From assembly GCA_963697285.1 (NCBI GenBank), contig CAVONI010000011.1, positions 1,426,001-1,490,000 of the forward strand: a stretch of 64,000 nt of DNA, written 5' to 3'. The stretch is from JAEUQQ01 sp963697285 (lineage in GTDB: Bacteria; Acidobacteriota; Vicinamibacteria; Vicinamibacterales; JAFNAJ01). How positions within the stretch are numbered: position 1 is the stretch's first letter; the number at the start of each line of letters is the position of its first letter. This document shows, in pieces, positions 1-8,497 of this stretch. The position numbers and the translations under genes are program-made. The notes under the pieces were generated by a model that was given only the letters and a program-made list of their open reading frames with translations, searched no databases and was not told the DNA's origin.

Positions 1-829
1 CGACGCACGGATGCACGAAGCCGAAGGGGTCGACGCTGAAGTACTTCTCTCCGGCGTGGCAGCGGGGCAGGCTGGCGCCACTCGCATAGCGTGCAATCCC
101 CTTCAGGTAGTGAGACGAGTTGAGGACGTTGCCGTGCACGCGTTGCAGAAGTTCGATGGTCGCCACGTGAGACGGCGTGATCTCGGCGCAGAACTCACGG
201 CTGCCGGTCTTGCGGTCGTGATACGGCTGGAAGAGCACGTACACCCCGAGTTCGTCGGCGAGGGCGACGATCCCCTCGATGTCCTCGACATTGTGCGGGG
301 CCAGCACGCACATGAGGCCGCCGATCCGCAAGCCCGTCAGGAACTCCTCGAACACGAGACGCAGGTCGTCGATGACGCGGCGGTGCAGGCCGGGCACGCC
401 CCTGAGCCCGTCGTGGACGACGGCATCGGGCGAGTCCATCGAGATCAGCAGCGTGTCGAGCCCGGCGTCCTTCAGCGCGCGCACGCGTGCGCGCGTCAGC
501 GTGGCACCGTTGGTGACGATGGACGTCCACATGCCGAGGCACGACGCATGGTGGACGATGTCCTCGAGATCGCGGCGCAGCGTGGGCTCGCCACCCGTGA
601 AGTTCACGAAGCGGCACCCGTGCTGGTAGACGCGCTGGAGCCCTTCGCGAATCTGCGCGAGGGTCATCTCGTCGCGCGGCTCACTCGGATGCCGCCAGTA
701 CGCGCAGATGGCGCAACGGGCGTTGCAGCGATACGTCAGTTCCCAGAGGCAGGTGACCGATCGCCTGCCCAGCAACGCCGATGCGATGAACGAGGTCCCG
801 AAACGCGCATAGGCGAGTGCAGAGCGCAT
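1..829 (-). CDS. Radical SAM protein, partial (runs off left edge)
   Basis: The minus strand from position 829 encodes at least 276 residues and stays open to the window edge. Near the N-terminus it has a radical SAM cluster motif, CNARCAIC (Cys35, Cys39, Cys42), followed by the GGEP motif in FVNFTGGEPTLRRDL, which contacts the SAM amino group. The late part, with RCHAGEKYFSVDPFG and another Cys near the edge, looks like the start of an auxiliary SPASM-type Cys region, as in MoaA/PqqE-like enzymes. The ATG at 829 is preceded by GGGAGG at good spacing. It lies 174 bases downstream of the universal stress gene on the same strand. The substrate cannot be inferred; the C-terminus is missing from the window. 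Confidence 0.85.
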   Translation of the reverse strand, partial: MRSALAYARFGTSFIASALLGRRSVTCLWELTYRCNARCAICAYWRHPSEPRDEMTLAQIREGLQRVYQHGCRFVNFTGGEPTLRRDLEDIVHHASCLGMWTSIVTNGATLTRARVRALKDAGLDTLLISMDSPDAVVHDGLRGVPGLHRRVIDDLRLVFEEFLTGLRIGGLMCVLAPHNVEDIEGIVALADELGVYVLFQPYHDRKTGSREFCAEITPSHVATIELLQRVHGNVLNSSHYLKGIARYASGASLPRCHAGEKYFSVDPFGFVHPCV

Positions 830-1003
830 GGCACGCCTCCCGTGGTGGAGGAGTGGCCGGCAGTGTGCGTTGGTCGGCGCCGCTCCCCCACCCTGGAATG
901 CGTCCTTCGCGTGCGAACCGGCTCGGCCGGGCTGCGATTCGCGGGCGACGCCCCCGGGGCGTGGTCCCGACGGATTCCACGCCCCGGCTGCCTCCGGGTC
1001 CGC

Positions 1004-1900
1004 TCATCTCACGGTCAACACCGCGCAGGTGGCTTCGCGCACGACGTGCTGCGTCGTCGATCCGAACAGCAACAGGTCAACCGCGCCGCGCCCGCGTACC
1101 CCGAGCACGATGAGGCCCGCCTCCTGCTCGGCCGCGACGCGCAGGAGTTCCTTGTAGGCCTTGCCGTGACCGACGACGAACTCGGTCTCGCACCACGTCC
1201 GCGCCGCGGGCGGCACGAGCGATTCGAGTTGGGCGTGGGCATCGCGCTCGAGCGCCTGGCGGAACTCGGGCACGTTGAAGTGGTCGGTGAGCCGCTGCGG
1301 CGTCTCGGCGAACCACTCGAGCGCATGCACCAGCACGAGCCGGCTGCCCGCTTCCTGCCCGAGCGACAGCGCGTACTCGAGCGCGTGCGCCGACGCGTCA
1401 GAGAAGTCGATCCCGCAGAGGATGGTCTTCACCTTGACGACCTGCGCCGTGTCGTCGGTCGCCAGGTGAGGCACCGTCAGCACGGGACAGGGCGCCCGCC
1501 TGAGGACCTTCTCGGTCACGGACCCCAGCAAGAGGTGGTCGAACCCGCTGTGACCGTGCGTGCCGAGGACGATGAGGTCGGCCGGAAGCGATGCGGCGAC
1601 CTCCAGGATCTGCCGCACGACCGGCCCCATCGTCGTGAGGACGGTGGTGACGGGCGAGCCGGTCGCCATCGACACGAACCCGCGCAATCTCTCCTCGTCG
1701 CGTGCGACGAGCTCGCGGGTCTCGAGCGGCCAGCCGCCGGGGTACTCCGATCCCAGCGACGGTTGCGGCGGCGCCGGCAACACCGACAAGGCCGTGAGTT
1801 CCGCCCGGTACCAGGACGCGAGTGCTGCCGCATACCGCAGCGCACGCGCCGAGAACACAGAGGCGTCGACGGGACACAAGATACGCTCGATGCGAATCAT
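1004..1900 (-). CDS. Tandem universal stress protein (two UspA domains)
   Basis: This 298-residue protein has two UspA folds, roughly residues 1-145 and 150-298. Each carries the G-x2-G-x9-G-[ST] nucleotide-binding signature: GTHGHSGFDHLLLGS in the first and GVRGRGAVDLLLFGS in the second. That pattern is typical of ATP-binding Usp proteins. The chosen start is the ATG at 1900, which gives the standard IERILCPVDAS beta-1 strand; a longer open frame upstream is antisense to the oadB gene and was rejected. It sits 17 bases downstream of oadB on the same strand, so it is probably the last gene of the oxaloacetate decarboxylase operon and may link the pump to stress or energy state. That role is inference. 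Confidence 0.9.
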   Translation of the reverse strand: MIRIERILCPVDASVFSARALRYAAALASWYRAELTALSVLPAPPQPSLGSEYPGGWPLETRELVARDEERLRGFVSMATGSPVTTVLTTMGPVVRQILEVAASLPADLIVLGTHGHSGFDHLLLGSVTEKVLRRAPCPVLTVPHLATDDTAQVVKVKTILCGIDFSDASAHALEYALSLGQEAGSRLVLVHALEWFAETPQRLTDHFNVPEFRQALERDAHAQLESLVPPAARTWCETEFVVGHGKAYKELLRVAAEQEAGLIVLGVRGRGAVDLLLFGSTTQHVVREATCAVLTVR

Positions 1901-1917
1901 GCTGGCCTCCACACTTC

Positions 1918-3078
1918 CTACCTGAGCATCGCGATGAACGCCCCTGCGGCGACAGCCGTGCCGATCACGCCCGCCACGTTGGGTCCCATCGCCGGCATCA
2001 GCGGATTCACCTTGCCGCCGGTCGCATTCGACACGAACGTCTGTACGACCCGCGCCGACATCGGCACGGCCGACACCCCCGCGGCCCCGATGCACGGGTT
2101 CACCTTGAGGCGACTCGGCAGGACGAGGTTCATCAGCTTCGCGAAGATCACGCCTCCTGCCGTGCTGAACATGAACGCGATCGCCCCCAGTACCAGCACG
2201 TAGAGCGTTCGCGGCTGCAGGAATGTCGCGCCATCCATCGTGGCACCGACGGTCAGGGCCAGGAACATCGTGACGACGTTGATGAGTGGTCCGCCGGCCG
2301 TCGTGAACAGTCGTTCGGTGACGCCCGACTCGCGCAGCAGGTTGCCGTACATGAGCATGCCGACCAGTGGCGCGCACGCCGGCACGAACAGCGACGCGAG
2401 GGCGGCCGTCGCGATCGGGAACACGATCACCGCGACCTGCGAGACGGGCTTCGCCTGCGGCATGTCGATCCACCGCTCCCGCTCGGTCGTGAGCAAGCGG
2501 ATGATGGGCGGCTGGATGATGGGCACCAGCGCCATGTACGAATAGGCGGCGACGGCGACCGTGCCGAGCAGGTGCGGGGCCAGGATCGTCGTGAGGAAGA
2601 TCGTCGTCGGCCCGTCGGCGCCGCCGATGATGCCGATCGACGCGGCCTCCTGCGGGGTGAAGCCCAGGAGGTAATGGGCCCCCAGCGCCGCCACGAAGAC
2701 CCCCAGTTGCGCCGCGGCGCCGAGCAGGAACGTCAACGGGCGACTGAGCAGGGGCCGGAAGTCGGTCAGGGCTCCGACCCCGAGGAAGATGACGGGCGGA
2801 AGGAACTCCGTCCTGATGCCGGCGTCGTAGACCAGTTGCAGCAAGGGCTGGATCCCGAGTTGACCCGACGCGGCGACCGGCACGTCCGAGGCGCTCATCA
2901 TCGCTCTCGGCAGGTTGGCGACGATCGCGCCGAACCCGATGGGAATCAGCAGGAGCGGCTCGTAGTTCTTCCTGATGGCCAGGTAGATCAACAGGCCGCC
3001 CACACCGAACATGACGACGTTACGCCAGCCGAGCGCGACGAGGCCGGAGTCTGACCAGAGCGACTGGATCGCGTCCAT
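1918..3078 (-). CDS. oadB: Na+-translocating oxaloacetate decarboxylase, beta subunit
   Basis: The 386-residue product is a hydrophobic integral membrane protein with about nine to eleven predicted helices. It matches the beta subunit family of sodium-pumping decarboxylases (OadB/GcdB/MmdB), which removes CO2 from carboxybiotin and exports Na+. Recognisable stretches are GFGAIVANLP near residue 50, the GIIGGADGPTTIF loop around 175-190, which contains the Asp implicated in Na+ coupling, and the NATGGKVNPLMPAMGPN segment near the C-terminus. Length fits the family. The ATG at 3078 lies one base past the oadA stop, indicating translational coupling. Presence of beta, alpha and gamma genes in order supports a membrane pump rather than a soluble carboxylase. 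Confidence 0.93.
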   Translation of the reverse strand: MDAIQSLWSDSGLVALGWRNVVMFGVGGLLIYLAIRKNYEPLLLIPIGFGAIVANLPRAMMSASDVPVAASGQLGIQPLLQLVYDAGIRTEFLPPVIFLGVGALTDFRPLLSRPLTFLLGAAAQLGVFVAALGAHYLLGFTPQEAASIGIIGGADGPTTIFLTTILAPHLLGTVAVAAYSYMALVPIIQPPIIRLLTTERERWIDMPQAKPVSQVAVIVFPIATAALASLFVPACAPLVGMLMYGNLLRESGVTERLFTTAGGPLINVVTMFLALTVGATMDGATFLQPRTLYVLVLGAIAFMFSTAGGVIFAKLMNLVLPSRLKVNPCIGAAGVSAVPMSARVVQTFVSNATGGKVNPLMPAMGPNVAGVIGTAVAAGAFIAMLR

Positions 3079-3079
3079 G

Positions 3080-4992
3080 TCATCCTCCGATGGTCATGAT
3101 GGCGTTGCCGCCCATCACCGTGGTCCCCACGTCGGCGTCGATGCTGATGACCTGGCCGGCGCGGGGAGCGCGCACGTCGTGCTTGGCCTTCATGGCCTCG
3201 ACGGCGGCGACCACCTGGCCCTCGGCCACGGTGTCACCAACCCGCACCTTCACTTCGACCAGCTCAGTCTTGCCTTCGAACGGCGAGAAGACCGGCGTGG
3301 CCTCGGCGAGCATCGTTGACGATCCGACGCTCGCTGACACCGGTGATGGCCGGTCAGCCGTGGCGGCTGGGCGCAGGGGCACCCCATCTGTGGGTTCGAT
3401 CGTGACGCGGAATCGGCGCGACGTGGCGCCTTCGACCACGGTGCATACGGTCGTGACCGGACCGCTGAAGACCCGCGTTGGTGCTGGTGCTGGCGCATGT
3501 TGGGGCGCGGGTGCAGGCGTGCTCGCAGCCTGCACCGCGGCAGGCACCGGCTCCTCCTTCTTCCTGAGCGGCAGCGAGATCTTCGCCTTGCCGGTCAGCA
3601 GGCGGAGGCCCTCGTTCAGCTCGATGTCCTTGCCCGGCACGATCGCCGCTGCCACGAGGAAGACGTTCTCGTCGGTCAGGGGCAGGTGACGGGACGCGAG
3701 GGCCTCACGGGCCTTCGCGAGGCTGTCGGGTGCTGCGTCGAGCGGGTTGCCGTCGAACGGCTCGAGCTTCAACTGCTCCCGCGCGATCGCGACTACCGCG
3801 GGATCGGGTGGAAGCGGCGGCCGTCCGAAGTACCCGAGCACGGCGCGGCCGTACCCCGGCTCGATCTTCTTCCACCGACCGTGGAGCACGTTGTAGAAGG
3901 CCTGCAGCCAGGTACCTGCTGACTCCCAGGCGTCACGCTCGTCCAGGCGCCGCCCGCCTTGACGACCACGGGGAACTCGGCGAGCACGTCGCCGTAGCGA
4001 TCGAGGATGCCAGCCTCCTTCATCATGTGGACGTTCGGCCCGATGGCCCCACCGGGCATCGGGAAACCCACCACCCGCGCATCGGCGGTCGTGGTGGTCG
4101 GGTCGAAGTCGTAGTCGCGAAGTCCTTCGGTCAGGATCTTCTCGAGTTCGTCGATCCGGCTGATGTCGATGTCGAGCACGTAGCCGGTGCCCTTCAGCGC
4201 ATGCCAGAGCGACCGCACGTCGGGCTGCACCGTGCCCGATGCCATCGGTCGCACCGACACGTCGACGCCGTCGACGCCACCCTCGATGCCGGCCATGTAC
4301 TGCGCCACGGCCAGCGAGGCCGTGTCGTGCGTGTGCTGCCACAGCAGCACTTCGGGCGGCAGGATCTTCCTGAGGCCGACCGCTGTCTCGTAGCAGGTGC
4401 GGGGATCGGTCGTGCCCGACGCGTCCTTCATGCACACCGAGTCGAAATGAATGCCGCGCGACATGAACTGCGTGATGGTGTCGATGTAGAACTGCGCGGT
4501 GTGCACGGTCGGATCGTCGAAGGGCAGGCCCATCATCGCGACCGCGACCTGGTGGTGCATGCCGGCCTCGACGATGGGCTGGCCGGTGTTGGCCAGGTTG
4601 TCGACGTCGTTCATGTAGTCGAAGTTGCGGTCCCAGGTCGTGCCGTGCGCCTTCATCAGTCTCGCCTGGAGCCGCAAGGCCTCGAGCCGCTGCGTCGTCA
4701 GCGTGACACCGGAGACCGATCGCGTCAGCACCTGCAGGTCCACGTCCGGACCAACGGCGCGACGCATGATGTCCTGGCAGGTGAACGGGTCTTCGCCCAC
4801 GTAGAAATACGGCGCCTGGAATCGCGCGCCGCCACCGAACTCGAAGTGGCGGACGCCGACCTTCTGCGCCGCGAACTCGAGGGCCGGCAGGATGTCGGTC
4901 GTCCTGACCTTCCCGCCGAACGAGCTTTGCAGGCCGTCGCGGAACTCCGTCATCTGGATCCGGATTCTCTTTTTCCTCTCGGTGAAGATCAT
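3080..4992 (-). CDS. oadA: Oxaloacetate decarboxylase alpha subunit-like (carboxyltransferase + biotin carrier), frameshifted
   Basis: The N-terminal part is a carboxyltransferase TIM barrel: TEFRDGLQS at the start, QHTHDTAS with the metal-ligand histidines, and a KDASGT segment in place of the usual KDMAG. The C-terminal part has an Ala/Pro-rich linker and a biotinyl domain with EAMKAKH, whose Lys is the biotin site. The two halves are in different frames. The break is near 3912-3920, just after VTPGSQQ, where the family has a conserved TPGSQ-x-VGT; the net change is -1 (for example a four-base loss inside a GGTNGGT repeat, or a sequence error). The start ATG at 4992 overlaps the oadG stop and follows GAGGAGG. 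Carboxyl transfer from oxaloacetate to biotin is the expected reaction; a pyruvate-carboxylase-B-like role is the alternative. Confidence 0.8.
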
Positions 4993-5201
4993 CACTCCTC
5001 CTCAATGCGGGTCACGCGGGCACCGGGAGCGACAGCGTTCACCGCGTTGGAGATGGCCGCCACGACGGCGCCGTCCAACGCGGCCACGCGCTCGGGGAAG
5101 ATGATCGTGATCGCGTGCATGGCGGCGGCGAGCACCGTCAGCACCGCGAACACGACCGCGAAAGCGATCACGCACACAACGGTCACATTCGTGGCATCCA
5201 C
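4992..5201 (-). CDS. Small membrane subunit, oxaloacetate decarboxylase gamma-like (OadG)
   Basis: This 69-residue protein has one N-terminal transmembrane helix (residues about 6-33, VVCVIAFAVVFAVLTVLAAA) followed by a short acidic soluble tail. That architecture and the position directly upstream of oadA match the gamma subunit of Na+-pumping decarboxylases, which anchors the alpha subunit to the beta channel. Sequence conservation in this family is low, so the call rests mainly on topology and gene order. The ATG at 5201 is preceded by GAGGA, and the stop overlaps the oadA start (TGATG), which implies coupled translation. Confidence 0.7.
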   Translation of the reverse strand: MDATNVTVVCVIAFAVVFAVLTVLAAAMHAITIIFPERVAALDGAVVAAISNAVNAVAPGARVTRIEEE

Positions 5202-5234
5202 GACGATTCCTCGTTCCGGGGCATCACGGTTCCG

Positions 5235-6230
5235 CTACAGCCCGAACGACTGGCACACCTCCTCGAATGCGAGCTGGCCCTCTCGAACCGCGTGGCGTTG
5301 CCCCTCGACGGCAAGCGCAAGATCGGGCCCGAGCCCCACGACAAGGCCGGCGGCTGTCGGTGCCGGCCACTTCCTGACGTCACTGCCGCCCGCCAGGCCT
5401 TCATTCCAGATCCGCACCCGCCTGCCGACGACCACCGACCATCGCAGGTAGTCCTGGAGCACCGACCACGGACCCTCGAGGTCGAGGCGCCGCAGGCGCG
5501 TCGCGAGCGAGTCGAGCACGCGCCACAACACCGTGCCGAGCGCCAGGTCGCCGCCTGGGGCGCACTCGCGCAGGCTGACCGACGCCGGCACGAACGGCGT
5601 CGGCGTGATGGCCGGCGCCACCGAGACGTTCAGACCGATACCCAGCACGGCGCCTTCGATCAGCGCACCGCGCACTTGCGTAGCCGCCAGTACGCCTCCG
5701 ACCTTGCGATCGCCCACGACGAGGTCGTTGACCCACTTGATCCCGGGTTGGACCGCATCGTGGGTGATCGCGCGAACGGCATCGATCGCCGCGACGGCCG
5801 TGACCATCGACATCACCGCGGCGTGGGTACGTGCGGCGAGCCGCACCGGCACGACGACGCTCAGGTGCAGGTTGCCGGCCGCAGCCACCCACGCCCGTCC
5901 ACGGTGGCCGTGCAGGGCCTTCCCTTCCAGCGACACGCACGCCAGGGGCCCGGCACGCCTGCTGTCTGTGCCGACGTGTTCGCGCAACATGTCGAACGGC
6001 GACCGTCGCGGTGCCCCGAGGACGACGACGAGCGGCCAGGATCCTTCCGGGGCCGTTCCTGGTCGCGTCTCCAGTTGCCACGCCTGCGCGCCGTCGCTCA
6101 CGACGTCCCACCAGGACGAGACCCGGCCTTCCAGGCCGCGAGCCTTCTGCCACGACGCCGGCTGCCACGCGGGCGGGACCAGGCCCGTCGCTTCGCCGGG
6201 CCGATCGGTGAGCATCGTCAGCGTCGTCAC
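5235..6230 (-). CDS. birA: Biotin--protein ligase (BirA catalytic type)
   Basis: The 331-residue protein carries the biotin ligase signature: GHRGRAWVAAAGNLHLS around the biotinyl-AMP loop, then KWVNDLVV (usually KWPNDL) with the active-site Lys, then KVGGVLAATQ and GIGLNVS. There is no N-terminal helix-turn-helix, so it is a non-repressor ligase. The GTG start at 6230 overlaps the malic enzyme stop (GTGA). It is followed within 33 bases by oadG and then by oadA, the biotin carrier it presumably modifies. Encoding the ligase beside its substrate in the same operon is consistent with a dedicated role, although it may also serve other biotin proteins in the cell. Confidence 0.93.
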   Translation of the reverse strand: MTTLTMLTDRPGEATGLVPPAWQPASWQKARGLEGRVSSWWDVVSDGAQAWQLETRPGTAPEGSWPLVVVLGAPRRSPFDMLREHVGTDSRRAGPLACVSLEGKALHGHRGRAWVAAAGNLHLSVVVPVRLAARTHAAVMSMVTAVAAIDAVRAITHDAVQPGIKWVNDLVVGDRKVGGVLAATQVRGALIEGAVLGIGLNVSVAPAITPTPFVPASVSLRECAPGGDLALGTVLWRVLDSLATRLRRLDLEGPWSVLQDYLRWSVVVGRRVRIWNEGLAGGSDVRKWPAPTAAGLVVGLGPDLALAVEGQRHAVREGQLAFEEVCQSFGL

Positions 6231-8497
6231 ACCGCCACCCCCGCACCGTCGTCGCGGAGGCCGGCCGCCTCGACGATGCCCAGTGCGGCGATGTTCACGA
6301 CCTCTTCGGCCGAACTGCCGTACTGAATCAGGTGAGCGGGCAGCCGCGTGCCCATCAGGATTGGCCCGATCACCACCGCGCCTTCGAGGTGGCGCAGCAG
6401 GTGCATCGCCAGGTTGCCCGACTGCAGGTCGGGGAAGATGAGCACGTTGGCATCGGTCTCGAGCGCCGAGAACGGAAAGTTCTCGGCGCGGATTTGTGCC
6501 GTGACCGCGGTCTCGAGCTGCATCTCGCCATCGACGTTGAGATCCGGCGCCTGCGCCTTCACGATCTCGGTGGCCCGCCGCACCTTTCTCGCGAACGCGT
6601 GATCGACGCTGCCGAAGTTCGAGAACGACAGCATCGCGACATGGGGTTCGAAGCCGAGGATCCTGACGCGGCGCGCGGTCAGCAGGGCGATCTCGGCGAG
6701 CGCCTCGGCGTCGGGGTCGATGTTCACGGCGCAGTCGGCCAGGAAGTAGACGTTCCTCGGCAGCAGCGCCATGTAGTGACTCGAGATCCGTTCGACGCCG
6801 GGGGCGGGCCCGATCACCTCGAGGATCATCCGCATGGAGTCGGCGTAGTGTGATGCCGCGCCCGAGATCATCAGGTCGGCGTCGCCGCTGTGCAGCATCA
6901 TTGCCGCGAAGCACTCCGGTCGGCGCATCCGCTCGACCGCCGTGGAGTGCATCAGGCCGCGCCGCCGCCTCAGCCGGAAGTACTCGTCGGCGTAAGTGTC
7001 ACGACGCGGGCTGCGCGCGGGATCGACGATCGTCGTCCCCGACGGATCGACCGCGAGGCGCGACAGCGCGGCACGGACGTCGGCGTCGGTGCCCAGCAGC
7101 ACGGGCCGCGCCACGCCTTCGTCGACCAGGATGCGGCACGCACGCAGGATGGTCTCGTGGGTCCCCTCGGGGAAGACGACGCGCGGGCATTCGTGCCGCG
7201 CCTTCACCACCAGCCGCCGCATCGTCTCGCGGCCGGTGCCCATCCGCACGCGCAGGCTCTCCTGGTAGGGCTCGCTCTCGACGGCGCGCCGCGCGAGACC
7301 TTCCTCGACGGCGCACCGGGCGACCGCCGCCGATTCGCGCACGAGAATCCGGGGATCGATTGCCTTCGGCAGCAGGTACTCGGGGCCGAAGCTGAGGTGC
7401 TCGTCGGCGTAGGCCCGACTCACCTCGTCGACCACTTCCTCGCGGGCCAGTTCCGCGAGCGCGCGTGCGGCACCGAGCAGCATGCCGTCGCTGATCCGCG
7501 TCGCCTGCACGTCGAGCGCTCCGCGCATGATGTACGGAAAGCTCAGGAGGTCCAGGATCGCGTTCGGATACTCCGCAAGCGAGGTCGCCGCGATGACGTC
7601 ACGGCGCGCAGCCCTGACGATCTCGTAGCCGATTTCCGGTGTCGGTGTCGCCAGGGCGAAGACGATGGGGAACCGCGCCATCGACCGCACCATCTCGTCC
7701 GATACCACGCCCGCTGCCGACGCCCCGATGAACACGTCTGCGCCGCGGATCCCCTCTGCGAGCGTCATGGCATCATGCGCCCTGGCCAGTTCGCGCTGGT
7801 GTGCCGTCAGGTCGTCGCGATCGGGGTGCACGAGCCCGCGCACGTCGTACAGCAGCAACTGGTCGGGGTTCACGCCGAGTCGCAGGAGCAGGCGCGCGCA
7901 GCCGAGTCCCACCGTGCCGGTGCCGCAGAGCACCACGCGCACGGCGCCGATGTCCTTGCCCGCAAGGTCGACCGCGTTCGACAGCGCCGCCGCCACGACC
8001 ACGGCCGTGCTGTGCAGGTTCTCGTGGAGCACCGGGATGCGGAGCGTCGCGCACAACCGCTCGTGCACCACCAGCCCCTCCGGAGCGCGCACGTTGGAGA
8101 GGACCACGCCCGCGAAGCCGGGCGCGAGTGCCTGCAGCACCTCGACGAAGCGATCCGGATCGCGGGTGGCGAGTTCGAGGTCGAACACGTTGATGTCGGC
8201 GAGCCGCTTGAACAGGAGGGCCATGCCTTCCTGCACCGGCTTGGCGGCCAGCGGTCCGACGTCACCGAGGCCAGGGACCGCGGTGCCGTTGGTGACCAGT
8301 GCCACCAGGTTGCCGCGGCCGCTCAAGCGGGCCGCGGCGGTCTCGTCCTCCCGGATGGCCGTGCACGCGAACGTCCCGCCGGGCAGGTACGCGAGCCGCA
8401 TCTCGCGCGCGGTGAGGCAGGGCTTGGTCGGGCGGACGTCGATCAGCCCGGGCGGATTCCCGCCGTGGTAGTCCAGAGCGTCTTCACGCCGGATCAT
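6227..8497 (-). CDS. maeB: NADP-type malic enzyme with C-terminal phosphotransacetylase-like domain (MaeB)
   Basis: At 756 residues this matches the MaeB architecture (about 760). Residues 1-420 form the malic enzyme part, including an NAD(P)-binding VVLCGTGTVGLGCARLLL and GADVFIGASAAGVVS. Residues 430-756 are phosphotransacetylase-like, with VVFPEGTHETILRACRIL and PILMGTRLPAHLIQYG. The family converts malate to pyruvate, CO2 and NADPH; in E. coli the C-terminal domain senses acetyl-CoA and is not an active transacetylase. The malic domain looks divergent from the textbook sequence (GTAVPGLGDVGPLAAKPV is present, and the usual tyrosine region is hard to place). The start ATG at 8497 overlaps the upstream gene's stop (ATGA). 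Confidence 0.88.
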   Translation of the reverse strand: MIRREDALDYHGGNPPGLIDVRPTKPCLTAREMRLAYLPGGTFACTAIREDETAAARLSGRGNLVALVTNGTAVPGLGDVGPLAAKPVQEGMALLFKRLADINVFDLELATRDPDRFVEVLQALAPGFAGVVLSNVRAPEGLVVHERLCATLRIPVLHENLHSTAVVVAAALSNAVDLAGKDIGAVRVVLCGTGTVGLGCARLLLRLGVNPDQLLLYDVRGLVHPDRDDLTAHQRELARAHDAMTLAEGIRGADVFIGASAAGVVSDEMVRSMARFPIVFALATPTPEIGYEIVRAARRDVIAATSLAEYPNAILDLLSFPYIMRGALDVQATRISDGMLLGAARALAELAREEVVDEVSRAYADEHLSFGPEYLLPKAIDPRILVRESAAVARCAVEEGLARRAVESEPYQESLRVRMGTGRETMRRLVVKARHECPRVVFPEGTHETILRACRILVDEGVARPVLLGTDADVRAALSRLAVDPSGTTIVDPARSPRRDTYADEYFRLRRRRGLMHSTAVERMRRPECFAAMMLHSGDADLMISGAASHYADSMRMILEVIGPAPGVERISSHYMALLPRNVYFLADCAVNIDPDAEALAEIALLTARRVRILGFEPHVAMLSFSNFGSVDHAFARKVRRATEIVKAQAPDLNVDGEMQLETAVTAQIRAENFPFSALETDANVLIFPDLQSGNLAMHLLRHLEGAVVIGPILMGTRLPAHLIQYGSSAEEVVNIAALGIVEAAGLRDDGAGVAV

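Noticed and set aside
945..965. Short palindrome GACGCCCCCGGGGCGTG as a terminator of the stress gene
   Set aside because: No loop and no T-tract; a short GC palindrome of this kind is expected by chance in such GC-rich DNA.
11..2203. Long plus-strand open frame (730 codons)
   Set aside because: It is antisense to the radical SAM and universal stress genes, has Arg/His-rich content typical of reversed GC-rich coding sequence, and shows no domain.
3730..5451. Plus-strand open frame of 573 codons
   Set aside because: It is antisense to oadA, oadG and birA, and its composition is that of a mirror frame.
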